Assembly (NCBI GenBank): GCA_023453655.1
Contig: JAEXTE010000308.1
Location: 1 to 6,216 of the forward strand
From: Pseudomonadota bacterium
Lineage (GTDB): Bacteria; Pseudomonadota; Gammaproteobacteria; Xanthomonadales; Xanthomonadaceae
DNA: 6,216 bases
Direction: 5' to 3'
Under the pieces are notes generated by a model that was given only the letters and a program-made list of their open reading frames with translations, ran no database searches and had not been told where the DNA came from. The first letter of the stretch is position 1. Each line of letters opens with the position of its first letter. The position numbers were made by a program, and so were the translations under genes. Below are positions 1 to 5,907 of the stretch, piece after piece.

Positions 1-531
1 CGCAGCCTGCTGGTCGGGCGGCAGGGGCACCGGCGGGGCCTGTGCCGGCGCGGGCGGCATGCGGGCGCCGTGGCCGCGGTCGGCCACGTGCACCACCATC
101 GTCCGCGCCACCACGTCGCCCAGGCGCCGGCTCCAGGGATCGGCCAGGCTCGCCGCCAGGCCGAAGGCGTAGCCGAACGGCAGCATGTCCACGGTGCGCA
201 TCAGGTTGCGCAGGAACGAGGCCATCCAGCCCACCGGCGCGCCGTCGGCCGCGACCACCCGCAGGCCCAGCGCGCGCTTGCCCGGGGTCTGGCCGTGCCA
301 CAGCGCCTCGAACGCCACGGGGTAGCCCCACAGCACCAGGAACAGCAGGACCAGGTACAGGCCCATGCCCGCGCTGCCGAGCAGGCCGAACGCCATTGAA
401 GCGATGAACACCAGCGCGAAGCGGATCGCCAGGTCGATCAGCCAGGCCAGCGCGCGCGGGACCGGGCCGGCGGCCGGCAGCCGCAGTGCGACGCCTTCGG
501 GAGTGTGGATCTCGCGGACGGTATCGAGCAT
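1..531 (-). CDS. RDD-family integral membrane protein (C-terminus beyond window)
   Basis: The frame is open from the ATG at 531 to the window edge (177 residues, no stop), so the C-terminus is missing. It matches the RDD family of small multi-pass inner-membrane proteins, whose molecular function is mostly unknown. Visible marks are the first-helix signature with Arg26 and Asp33 (RALAWLIDLAIR), a hydrophobic stretch at about 29-52, a second at about 56-76, the GQTPGKRALGLRVV motif after it (residues 80-93), the RNLMRTVDMLPFGY segment (108-121), and RRLGDVVARTMVVH (135-148). A proline-rich tail begins near 158. No clear Shine-Dalgarno precedes the ATG. A GTG two codons upstream is an alternative start. 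It lies 115 bp downstream of the carbonic anhydrase gene on the same strand. A TACAGT -10-like hexamer at 632-627 (minus strand) could give it its own promoter, but I see no -35. In related bacteria such RDD genes often lie beside SpoIIM-like and MoxR genes; that neighbourhood would be outside this window. Confidence 0.85.
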   Translation of the reverse strand, partial: MLDTVREIHTPEGVALRLPAAGPVPRALAWLIDLAIRFALVFIASMAFGLLGSAGMGLYLVLLFLVLWGYPVAFEALWHGQTPGKRALGLRVVAADGAPVGWMASFLRNLMRTVDMLPFGYAFGLAASLADPWSRRLGDVVARTMVVHVADRGHGARMPPAPAQAPPVPLPPDQQAA

Positions 532-646
532 CAGCACGCCGCGCACGCGGCGGCGTCCGGCACGCGCGTCCCTGCGTCCCGCCCCCCGCACCCGCGTTGT
601 GAGCGCTGGTCCCCGTGCACCGGGCTACTGTACGCGAGGCCCCCGG

Positions 647-1204
647 CTAGCGGGAGGCGTCGAGCAGGTATTCGTCCTTGAGCCGCACGTAGTGCTGCGC
701 GCTGTAGTACAGCGCCTCGATCTGCGCGTCGTCGAGCTTGCGCACCAGCCGCGCCGGGTTGCCCAGCCACAGCTCGCCCTCGCCGACCACCTTGCCCGGC
801 GAAACCAGCGCGTTGGCGCCGACGAAGCCGTGCTTCTTCACCACCGCCCCGTCCATCACCACCGCGCCCATGCCGATCAGGCAGGCGTCCTCGATGCGGC
901 AGGCGTGGATGATGGCGCGGTGGCCGATGGTGACATCCTCGCCGATCACGGTGGCGAAGCCGCCGTCCTTCAGGTGCGGGCCGTCGTGGCTGACGTGCAC
1001 CACCACCCCGTCCTGCAGGTTGCTGCGGGCGCCGATGCGGATGTAGTTGACGTCGCCGCGGATCACGGTCATCGGCCAGATCGACACGTCATCGGCCAGC
1101 ACCACGTCGCCGATCACCTGGGCGGACGGGTCGATGAACACGCGCTCGCCCAGCTGCGGCACGCGGCCGCGGTAGGGGCGCAGGTTGGAAGGCCGGGACG
1201 TCAT
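647..1204 (-). CDS. yrdA: Gamma-class carbonic anhydrase-like hexapeptide-repeat protein (YrdA family)
   Basis: A 185-residue cytoplasmic protein of the left-handed beta-helix (hexapeptide repeat) fold that normally forms trimers. It resembles YrdA/CaiE-type gamma carbonic anhydrases, which bind a metal and in some members interconvert CO2 and bicarbonate. The repeats run from about residue 28 to 150. The three metal-ligand histidines are present: His70 (GVVVH), His95 and His100 (IGHRAIIH). The conserved Arg49, Asp51 and Gln64 (RGDVN, NLQDG) are also kept. The C-terminal helix has the YrdA-like YYSAQHYVRLKDEYL segment. Length is typical for YrdA proteins. The acidic proton-shuttle loop of the archaeal enzyme Cam is not evident, so activity as a carbonic anhydrase is plausible but not assured. 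The start is the ATG at 1204, chosen because the family begins shortly before the YRGRVPQLG segment. The gene diverges from the aldehyde dehydrogenase across 54 bp and may be read from a leaderless promoter. The open frame continues upstream antisense to the next genes, but that extension is not coding. Confidence 0.92.
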   Translation of the reverse strand: MTSRPSNLRPYRGRVPQLGERVFIDPSAQVIGDVVLADDVSIWPMTVIRGDVNYIRIGARSNLQDGVVVHVSHDGPHLKDGGFATVIGEDVTIGHRAIIHACRIEDACLIGMGAVVMDGAVVKKHGFVGANALVSPGKVVGEGELWLGNPARLVRKLDDAQIEALYYSAQHYVRLKDEYLLDASR

Positions 1205-1211
1205 GGCCGCT

Positions 1212-1217
1212 ATTGTA
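1212..1217 (-). promoter_or_regulatory. Candidate -10 element for yrdA (leaderless arrangement)
   Basis: On the minus strand the hexamer TACAAT (5 of 6 matches to TATAAT) ends 7 bases before the yrdA ATG, so transcription would begin at or next to the start codon. No Shine-Dalgarno is visible between it and the ATG, which fits a leaderless mRNA. No recognisable -35 element is seen at the expected distance. The role is inferred from sequence and position only. Confidence 0.4.
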
Positions 1218-1227
1218 GGCCCCTCGC

Positions 1228-1239
1228 GCCCCCGGGGGC
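1228..1239. other. 12-bp perfect palindrome in the divergent promoter gap
   Basis: The sequence GCCCCCGGGGGC is a perfect inverted repeat near the middle of the 54-bp gap between yrdA and the aldehyde dehydrogenase gene. It overlaps the places where -35 elements of both candidate promoters would fall, so it could be an operator. A chance origin is quite possible in DNA this rich in G and C. Confidence 0.25.
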
Positions 1240-1245
1240 CCCGAC

Positions 1246-1251
1246 TACACT
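1246..1251 (+). promoter_or_regulatory. Candidate -10 element for the aldehyde dehydrogenase gene
   Basis: The hexamer TACACT (4 of 6 matches to TATAAT, with the key first TA and last T) ends 7 bases before the ATG at 1259. Transcription would then start at or within a base or two of the ATG. No Shine-Dalgarno is present and no -35 element is evident. The placement mirrors that of the yrdA element on the other strand. Confidence 0.35.
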
Positions 1252-1258
1252 GCGGCGC

Positions 1259-2662
1259 ATGGAACCGGAGACCACGCCCGCCGAACTCGGCCCCACCCTG
1301 GCGCGGCTGCGCGCCGCCTGGCAGGCGCGCAAACCCGACCTGGCCCAGCGCCGCGACGACCTGGCGCGGCTGCGCGAGGCGCTGCGCGCGCGGCTGCCGG
1401 AGATGGCCGAGGCGATCGCGGCCGATTTCGGCCACCGCTCCCGCCACGAATCCCTGGTCGCCGACGGCATGACCGTGCTGGCCGGGATCGACCACCTGCA
1501 GCGCCACCTGCGCGGCTGGATGCGGCCGCGCCGGGTCGGTGCCGGCTGGCGGTTCTGGCCCGCGCGCGCGCAGTTGCGCAGCGAGCCGGTGGGCGTCGTG
1601 GGCGTCATCTCGCCCTGGAACTATCCGGTCAACCTGGCGCTTGCGCCGCTGGCCACGGCGGTCGCGGCCGGCAACCACGTCTTCCTCAAGCCCTCCGAAC
1701 ACACCCCGCGCAGCGCCGCCTTCCTGCGCGCGCTGCTGGCGCAGGTGTTTCCGCAGGACCGGGTGGCGGTGGCGACCGGCCAGTCCGAAGTGGGCGCGGC
1801 CTTCGCCGCGCTGCCGTTCGACCACCTGGTCTTCACCGGCTCGACGGCGGTCGGGCGCAAGGTGATGGCGGCCGCGGCCGCCAATCTCACCCCGCTCACG
1901 CTGGAGCTGGGCGGCAAGTCGCCGGCGATCGTCTGCGCCGACATGCCCCCGGCGCGCGCCGCGGCGCGGCTGGCCACCGGCAAGTGGTTCAACGCCGGGC
2001 AGACCTGCATCGCCCCCGACTACGTGCTGGTGGTCGGCGATGCGGCCCGCCGCGACGCGCTGGCGCGGGCGCTGGCCGCCGAAGTGGCGGCGCGCTACCG
2101 CGACGGCGGCGACGACTACAGCCGCATCATCAACGACGCCCAGTTCGCGCGCCTGCAGGGCTGGCTCGACGAGGCGGCGGCCGCCGGCAGCCGGGTGCTC
2201 CGGCTTGCCGACCTGCACGACCCGGCGCGGCGCGTGTTCGCGCCGACCCTGGTGCTCGATCCCGCCCCCGACACCGCGCTGATGCGCGAGGAGATCTTCG
2301 GCCCGATCCTGCCACTGCTGCAGGTGGACTCGCTCGATCAGGCCATCGCCTTCGTCAACGCACGCGACCGCCCCCTGGCCCTGTACCCGTTCAGCGACGA
2401 TCGCGACAGCGTCGAGCGCATCCTCCGGAGCACCCTCGCCGGCGGCGTCACGGTCAACGACACGCTGGTGCATTTCGGCGTGGACGCGCTGCCCTTCGGC
2501 GGCGTCGGCGCCAGCGGCATGGGCGCCTACCACGGGCGCGCCGGTTTCGATGCGATGACCAAGCAGTTGCCCGTGCTGTGGCAGCCGCGCCGGGCCGCCA
2601 CCGACCTGCTGCGTCCGCCGTACGCGCGGGTCTCGCGCCTGGTCGAGTGGCTGGCACGCTGA
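1259..2662 (+). CDS. calB: NAD(P)-dependent aldehyde dehydrogenase, coniferyl aldehyde dehydrogenase (CalB) type
   Basis: A 467-residue cytoplasmic enzyme of the aldehyde dehydrogenase superfamily, which oxidises an aldehyde to its carboxylic acid using NAD(P)+. Key parts are all visible: the PWNYP motif with Asn121 (oxyanion hole), LKPSE with the cofactor-binding Lys144, the GSTAVG nucleotide loop (194-199), the general base Glu216 in LELGGKSP, the nucleophile Cys250 in NAGQTC, and EEIFGP (344-349). The length near 470, the shortened N-terminus and the C-terminal MGAYHGRAGFDAMTKQ and LLRPPY segments resemble the coniferyl-aldehyde subfamily. That subfamily is widespread and often acts on medium-chain or aromatic aldehydes, so the exact substrate is uncertain and the symbol is tentative. 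The ATG at 1259 is chosen because it gives the normal family N-terminus and lies just after a -10-like hexamer. The frame is open far upstream, but that part runs antisense to yrdA and is not coding. No lignin-degradation genes are nearby. Confidence 0.93.
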   Translation: MEPETTPAELGPTLARLRAAWQARKPDLAQRRDDLARLREALRARLPEMAEAIAADFGHRSRHESLVADGMTVLAGIDHLQRHLRGWMRPRRVGAGWRFWPARAQLRSEPVGVVGVISPWNYPVNLALAPLATAVAAGNHVFLKPSEHTPRSAAFLRALLAQVFPQDRVAVATGQSEVGAAFAALPFDHLVFTGSTAVGRKVMAAAAANLTPLTLELGGKSPAIVCADMPPARAAARLATGKWFNAGQTCIAPDYVLVVGDAARRDALARALAAEVAARYRDGGDDYSRIINDAQFARLQGWLDEAAAAGSRVLRLADLHDPARRVFAPTLVLDPAPDTALMREEIFGPILPLLQVDSLDQAIAFVNARDRPLALYPFSDDRDSVERILRSTLAGGVTVNDTLVHFGVDALPFGGVGASGMGAYHGRAGFDAMTKQLPVLWQPRRAATDLLRPPYARVSRLVEWLAR

Positions 2663-2690
2663 ACGGGCAAGCGGCGTCGGTTCAAGGATG

Positions 2691-2705
2691 CGGCGCGCGG
2701 CGCCG
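2691..2705 (+). other. GC hairpin after the aldehyde dehydrogenase gene
   Basis: A perfect 6-bp stem (CGGCGC / GCGCCG) with a 3-base loop starts 28 bases after the stop codon. No run of T follows, so it is not a standard intrinsic terminator. It may slow or protect the 3' end, or be chance. It directly abuts the -10-like hexamer TAGAGT at 2707-2712. Confidence 0.25.
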
Positions 2706-2706
2706 A

Positions 2707-2712
2707 TAGAGT
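2707..2712 (+). promoter_or_regulatory. Weak candidate -10 element for the GGDEF-EAL gene
   Basis: The hexamer TAGAGT has the TA...T pattern and is the best -10-like sequence in the gap before the GGDEF-EAL gene. Transcription from it would begin near 2719 and leave a leader of about 115 bases. No convincing -35 is present (TTCAAG at 2681-2686 is poor and 20 bases away). Read-through from the aldehyde dehydrogenase gene is an alternative. Confidence 0.2.
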
Positions 2713-2771
2713 GGCCAGACCTCCGGCCGAGCCCGACCATGTCCGTCGCCATCCAGCGTTGCCGCCGGGCT

Positions 2772-2831
2772 CCCGGCCTCCGGGTGCCGCCGGCCCGGCA
2801 GGGTCCGCGGTCCCGTACACGGGAGGCCGCG
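2772..2831 (+). promoter_or_regulatory. Three consecutive leader hairpins; the last contains the ribosome binding site
   Basis: Three inverted repeats follow each other. Hairpin 1 is CCCGG/CCGGG (2772-2784, 3-base loop). Hairpin 2 is TGCCG/CGGCA (2785-2800). Hairpin 3 is longer (2806-2831): CGCGGTCCCG pairs with CGGGA plus CCGCG around a TACA loop, with GG (2825-2826) bulged. The GGGAGG Shine-Dalgarno at 2821-2826 sits in the 3' arm of hairpin 3, so folding would hide it from ribosomes. I see no match to a known cyclic-di-GMP riboswitch. The pairing is read directly from the sequence; a regulatory role is inference, since hairpins are common in GC-rich DNA. Confidence 0.35.
2821..2826 (+). 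promoter_or_regulatory. Shine-Dalgarno sequence deciding the GGDEF-EAL start
   Basis: GGGAGG lies 7 bases before the ATG at 2834, a near-ideal spacing, and is the strongest ribosome binding site in the window. It decides that ATG over the in-frame GTG at 2711, whose extension would be a proline/arginine-rich stretch with no family resemblance. Confidence 0.7.
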
Positions 2832-2833
2832 CG

Positions 2834-4990
2834 ATGAACACGCAGCCCGGCGGGCAACCGCATCCGGTATCGGCGGCCGCGGCGGAGGCGATGGACCGGC
2901 TCTGGATCCGCAACCTGCTCGACGCCTCGGACGAGGTGATCTACTTCAAGGACCTGCAGAGCCGCTTTCTCCGCGTCAGCCTGGGCATGGCCAACCGCCA
3001 TGGGCTGACCCAGGCGCAGCTGTCCGGCAAGACCGATTCGGACCTGTTCGCCGAGGCCCACGCCGCCAGCGCCCTGGCCGACGAGCGGGAGATCCTGCGC
3101 ACCGGCCTGCCAATCGTGAACAAGGAGGAATGCGAGGGTTTCGCCGACGGCGCCGTGCGCTGGGTGTCGACCAGCAAGTTCCCGCTGCACGACATCGACG
3201 GCAGGATCGTCGGCACCTTCGGCGTCTCCCACGACATCACCCGGCGCGTGCTGGCCGAACAGGAGATGGTGCGCCTGGCCGAAGCTTCGGCCGCGGCCAG
3301 CGCCCGCCTGGCGCTGGTCGAGGCGCAGCTGCGTTCGGTGCTCAACGGTTCGGCCGACGCCATCGCCCAGTACGACCCCGACCTGCGCTACCGCTACATG
3401 AATCCGGCCGGCGAGCGCCTGCGCGGCCTGCCGCTGGCCGAACTCATCGGTCGCACCGATCGCGAGGTCCGGCCCGACCAGGCCGTGGAGTCGTGGGAGG
3501 CCGCGCTCCGGAACGTGCTGGACACCGGCAGCACCGGCGAACACGAATTCTCGATCACGATGCCCGACGGCAGCCAGGGCTGGTTCCACACCACGATCTC
3601 GCCGGAAACCGCCGTGGACGGCACGGTCATCGGGGTGCTCACCTCCACCCGCGACGTCACCGCGGCCAAACGCGCCGAACGCGCGCTCGCGCACCAGGCC
3701 ATGCACGATCCGGTGACCGGGCTGGCCAACCGCTACCTGCTGATGGACCGCCTGCAGCAGGCGCTGCTGCGGCTGGCGCGCAGCCCCGGGCGGGTGGTGC
3801 TGGTGTTCGTCGACCTCGACCAGTTCAAGGCGGTCAACGACGCCTACGGCCACGAGGTGGGCGACGAGCTGCTGGTGCAGCTGGCGGCGCGGCTGTCGGC
3901 GATGCGCCGCCGCGAGGACACGGTGGCGCGCCTGGGTGGCGACGAGTTCGTGGTGCTGTGCGAACACGTGCAGTGCGACGCCAGCGTGCGCGAGATCGCA
4001 TCGAAGATGGTGGATGCGCTGGCCGAACCCTTCGAGGTCGGCGCCGGGCTTCAGGTGCGGCTGTCGGCCAGCCTCGGCGTCGCCGTGGCCACCGATCCGG
4101 CCGCCAGCGCGTCCGACCTGCTGCGCAATGCGGACACGGCGATGTACCGGGTCAAGCAGCAGGGACGCAACGGCTTCCACGTGTTCGATGCGAGCGATGC
4201 GCTGTCCGACGGCACGCTCGAACTGGAGATCGACCTGCAGCATGCGCTCGCGCGCGGCCAGCTGGCCCTGGTCTACCAGCCGATGCATTCGCTCGAGGAC
4301 CAGCGCCTGCTCGGCTTCGAGGCCCTGCTGCGCTGGCGGCACCCCACGCGCGGCACGCTGCTGCCGAAGGACTTCCTCGGCACCGCCGAACGCCTGGGAC
4401 TGATGGGCCCGATCGGCGCCTGGGTACTCGACACCGCGTGCGCGCGCCTGTCCGCCTGGTCGCAGGACGCGCGGGACGCCGCGGCGCCCCTGCTGGTCGC
4501 GGTCAACGTGTCGGGCAACCAGCTGCGGGCGGCGGGCTTCGCCGACCAGGTGCGGCGCGCGCTCGCCGCCCATGCGCTCGCGCCGGCGCGGCTGCGGCTG
4601 GAGATCGGCGAACGCGACCTGATCCAGGACGACGTTCGCATCGAGGCCGCGCTGGTCGAACTGGGCGCGATCGGCGTGCAGCTGGCGGTCGACGACTTCG
4701 GCGCCTCGGTGACCTCGCTGGCGCGGCTGTCGAGCATCCCGGTCAGCGTGGTCAAGCTCGGTCGCTTCTCCGGCCTGCGCCAGCGCGAGATCATCGCGGC
4801 GGTCATCGCCACCGCGCACGGACTGGGCATGAGCGTGGTCGGCGCAGGCATCGAGGATACCGGCCAGCTGGCCGAACTCAGCGACCTGGCCTGCGACGAC
4901 GGGCAGGGCTTCCTGCTCGGACGGCCGCTGGAGGAAGCCGCGGTGCCGCGGCTGCTGCGCGAGGGTGGCGTCGAGCCGGCTGTGTCATAG
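2834..4990 (+). CDS. PAS-PAS-GGDEF-EAL cyclic-di-GMP protein; likely diguanylate cyclase with degenerate EAL
   Basis: A 718-residue soluble protein without signal peptide or membrane helices, expected in the cytoplasm. PAS domain 1 spans about 22-138 (EVIYFKDLQSRFLRVS, ending in VSHDITRR). A helical, probably coiled-coil linker (about 138-170) leads to PAS domain 2 (about 165-280, ending STRDVTAAKRAE). The GGDEF domain (about 288-452) makes cyclic-di-GMP from two GTP. It has HDPVTGLANR, metal-binding Asp327, FKAVND, the intact GGDEF at 368-372 and an RxxD inhibitory site (Arg359-Asp362). The EAL domain (about 463-705) keeps Glu496 (EALLR), Asn558, Glu590, Glu593, Asp620-Asp621, Lys641 and Gln691. 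However, the usual AEGVE reads GAGIE (Ala671 for the Glu), KID reads KLG (641-643), and the loop after DDFG reads ASVTSL instead of about TGYSSL. Phosphodiesterase activity is therefore doubtful, and the domain may only bind nucleotide or regulate. The signal sensed by the PAS domains cannot be told. xthA follows after 49 bp on the same strand. Confidence 0.95.
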   Translation: MNTQPGGQPHPVSAAAAEAMDRLWIRNLLDASDEVIYFKDLQSRFLRVSLGMANRHGLTQAQLSGKTDSDLFAEAHAASALADEREILRTGLPIVNKEECEGFADGAVRWVSTSKFPLHDIDGRIVGTFGVSHDITRRVLAEQEMVRLAEASAAASARLALVEAQLRSVLNGSADAIAQYDPDLRYRYMNPAGERLRGLPLAELIGRTDREVRPDQAVESWEAALRNVLDTGSTGEHEFSITMPDGSQGWFHTTISPETAVDGTVIGVLTSTRDVTAAKRAERALAHQAMHDPVTGLANRYLLMDRLQQALLRLARSPGRVVLVFVDLDQFKAVNDAYGHEVGDELLVQLAARLSAMRRREDTVARLGGDEFVVLCEHVQCDASVREIASKMVDALAEPFEVGAGLQVRLSASLGVAVATDPAASASDLLRNADTAMYRVKQQGRNGFHVFDASDALSDGTLELEIDLQHALARGQLALVYQPMHSLEDQRLLGFEALLRWRHPTRGTLLPKDFLGTAERLGLMGPIGAWVLDTACARLSAWSQDARDAAAPLLVAVNVSGNQLRAAGFADQVRRALAAHALAPARLRLEIGERDLIQDDVRIEAALVELGAIGVQLAVDDFGASVTSLARLSSIPVSVVKLGRFSGLRQREIIAAVIATAHGLGMSVVGAGIEDTGQLAELSDLACDDGQGFLLGRPLEEAAVPRLLREGGVEPAVS

Positions 4991-5039
4991 TTCGCGGCCG
5001 ATGGCGCGGCCAGCGCCGCCGCAGTACGACACCCGACCC

Positions 5040-5813
5040 ATGCGCATCGCCAGCTGGAACGTCAACTCCCTCAACGTGCGCCTGCCGCACCTGACGCAAT
5101 GGCTGCAGTCGTTCGCGCCGGACGTCGTGGGCCTGCAGGAAACCAAGCTCGAGGATCCGCGCTTTCCCGACGACGCACTGGCGGCGCTGGGCTATCGCAG
5201 CGTGTTCTGCGGGCAGAAGACCTACAACGGCGTGGCGATCCTGGCGCGCGAGCGCGCGATCGATCAGGTGCAGTACGGCATCCCCGGGTTCGAGGACGAG
5301 CAGAAGCGGGCGATCGCCGCCACCGTCGGCGACGTGCGCATCGTCAACCTGTACGTGGTCAATGGCCAGGACGTGGGCACCGAGAAATACGGCTACAAGC
5401 TGCGCTGGCTCGAGGCGGTGCGGGCCTGGCTGGCCGACGAACTGGTGCGCCATCCGCGCATGGTGGTGCTGGGCGATTTCAACATCGCGCCCGACGCGCG
5501 CGACGTGCACGATCCCACCGTCTGGAACGACGGGCACATCCTCACCTCCGCCGCAGAGCGAGAAGCGCTGCAGCGCCTGCTCGCGCTGGGGCTGCACGAT
5601 GCGTTCCGCCTGCATCGCGAGGACGCCGGCATCTTCAGCTGGTGGGACTACCGGCAGGCGGCCTTCCGCCGCAACCTCGGCCTGCGCATCGACCTGACCT
5701 TGGTCTCGGACGCGTTGCGCGCGCACGCGGTGGAAGCCGACATCGACCGCGAACCGCGCACCTGGGACCGCCCCAGCGACCACGCGCCGGCCTGGGTGCG
5801 CCTGTCGGCCTGA
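5040..5813 (+). CDS. xthA: Exodeoxyribonuclease III (AP endonuclease)
   Basis: A 257-residue member of the exonuclease/endonuclease/phosphatase family, of usual length for ExoIII. It cuts DNA 5' to abasic sites in base-excision repair and has 3'-5' exonuclease and 3'-phosphatase activity, using a divalent metal. The active site is complete: Asn7 (WNVNS), Glu34 (LQETK), Tyr105 (NLYVVNG), Asp146 and Asn148 (LGDFNIAP), Asp218 (LRIDLTL), and the Asp247-His248 pair (PSDHAP). The ATG at 5040 is chosen because the family starts with a few residues before the SWNVNS strand. In-frame ATG 5001 and GTG 4965 would add tails without family resemblance. No Shine-Dalgarno precedes 5040, and a poor -10-like CATAGT at 4986-4991 overlaps the stop of the preceding gene. 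The 49-bp gap suggests co-transcription with the GGDEF-EAL gene. It could also be written as the XthA paralogue exoA; the exact orthologue group is not decidable here. Confidence 0.95.
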   Translation: MRIASWNVNSLNVRLPHLTQWLQSFAPDVVGLQETKLEDPRFPDDALAALGYRSVFCGQKTYNGVAILARERAIDQVQYGIPGFEDEQKRAIAATVGDVRIVNLYVVNGQDVGTEKYGYKLRWLEAVRAWLADELVRHPRMVVLGDFNIAPDARDVHDPTVWNDGHILTSAAEREALQRLLALGLHDAFRLHREDAGIFSWWDYRQAAFRRNLGLRIDLTLVSDALRAHAVEADIDREPRTWDRPSDHAPAWVRLSA

Positions 5814-5814
5814 G

Positions 5815-5828
5815 CGGGACGCGTCCCG
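5815..5828. other. 14-bp perfect palindrome just after xthA
   Basis: CGGGACGCGTCCCG begins two bases after the xthA stop codon. As RNA it could form a short hairpin (CGGG/CCCG with a small loop, or longer as a duplex), but no T run follows, so a standard intrinsic terminator is not supported. It may be an operator, a 3'-end structure, or chance. Confidence 0.3.
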
Positions 5829-5845
5829 GACGCCACACTGCCTTT

Positions 5846-5857
5846 CCGCACGTGCGG
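5846..5857. other. 12-bp perfect palindrome before the DUF2884-like gene
   Basis: CCGCACGTGCGG is a perfect inverted repeat whose centre lies exactly 30 bp from the centre of the preceding palindrome. It is about 50 bp upstream of the next gene's start, where a regulator could bind. No recognised regulator motif and no promoter hexamer is seen nearby. Confidence 0.25.
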
Positions 5858-5907
5858 CGCGCCGACGCCACCGGCAAGCTGCGCCACTCCCCGCCCTGCT
5901 TCCGCGG

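Larger units (their letters stand above)
2739..2837 (+). other. Possible 32-codon leader reading frame overlapping the GGDEF-EAL start
   Basis: An ATG at 2739 opens a 32-residue arginine-rich frame (about nine Arg). Its TGA stop (2835-2837) overlaps the ATG of the next gene as ATGA, the classic arrangement for translational coupling. It passes through the leader hairpins, including the one that holds the downstream Shine-Dalgarno. Evidence against it being translated is the lack of a clear Shine-Dalgarno of its own and third-position G/C (about 80%) lower than in the surrounding genes. I do not recognise the peptide. Confidence 0.2.

Noticed and set aside
365..1258. Upstream in-frame extension of the aldehyde dehydrogenase on the plus strand, giving a 765-residue protein.
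   Set aside because: The extra 298 residues run antisense to the carbonic anhydrase and RDD genes and resemble nothing. The ATG at 1259 gives the normal family length.
2691..2705. Intrinsic terminator after the aldehyde dehydrogenase gene.
   Set aside because: The 6-bp GC stem is real, but no T run follows it, so termination is not supported by sequence alone.
2711..2833. GTG at 2711 as an earlier start for the GGDEF-EAL protein.
   Set aside because: The added segment is proline/arginine-rich leader sequence with no family resemblance, while the ATG at 2834 has an excellent Shine-Dalgarno 7 bases upstream.
1205..4819. Very long open frame on the minus strand (over 1,200 codons) running upstream of and in frame with yrdA.
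   Set aside because: It is antisense to two well-supported genes. It is rich in His, Arg, Gln and Ala with no domain resemblance. Stop-free antisense frames are expected in such GC-rich coding DNA. yrdA has a normal family start at 1204.
3130..5094. Long plus-strand frame within the GGDEF-EAL gene.
   Set aside because: It is an arginine/alanine/glycine-rich out-of-frame reading of the GGDEF-EAL gene, without motifs.
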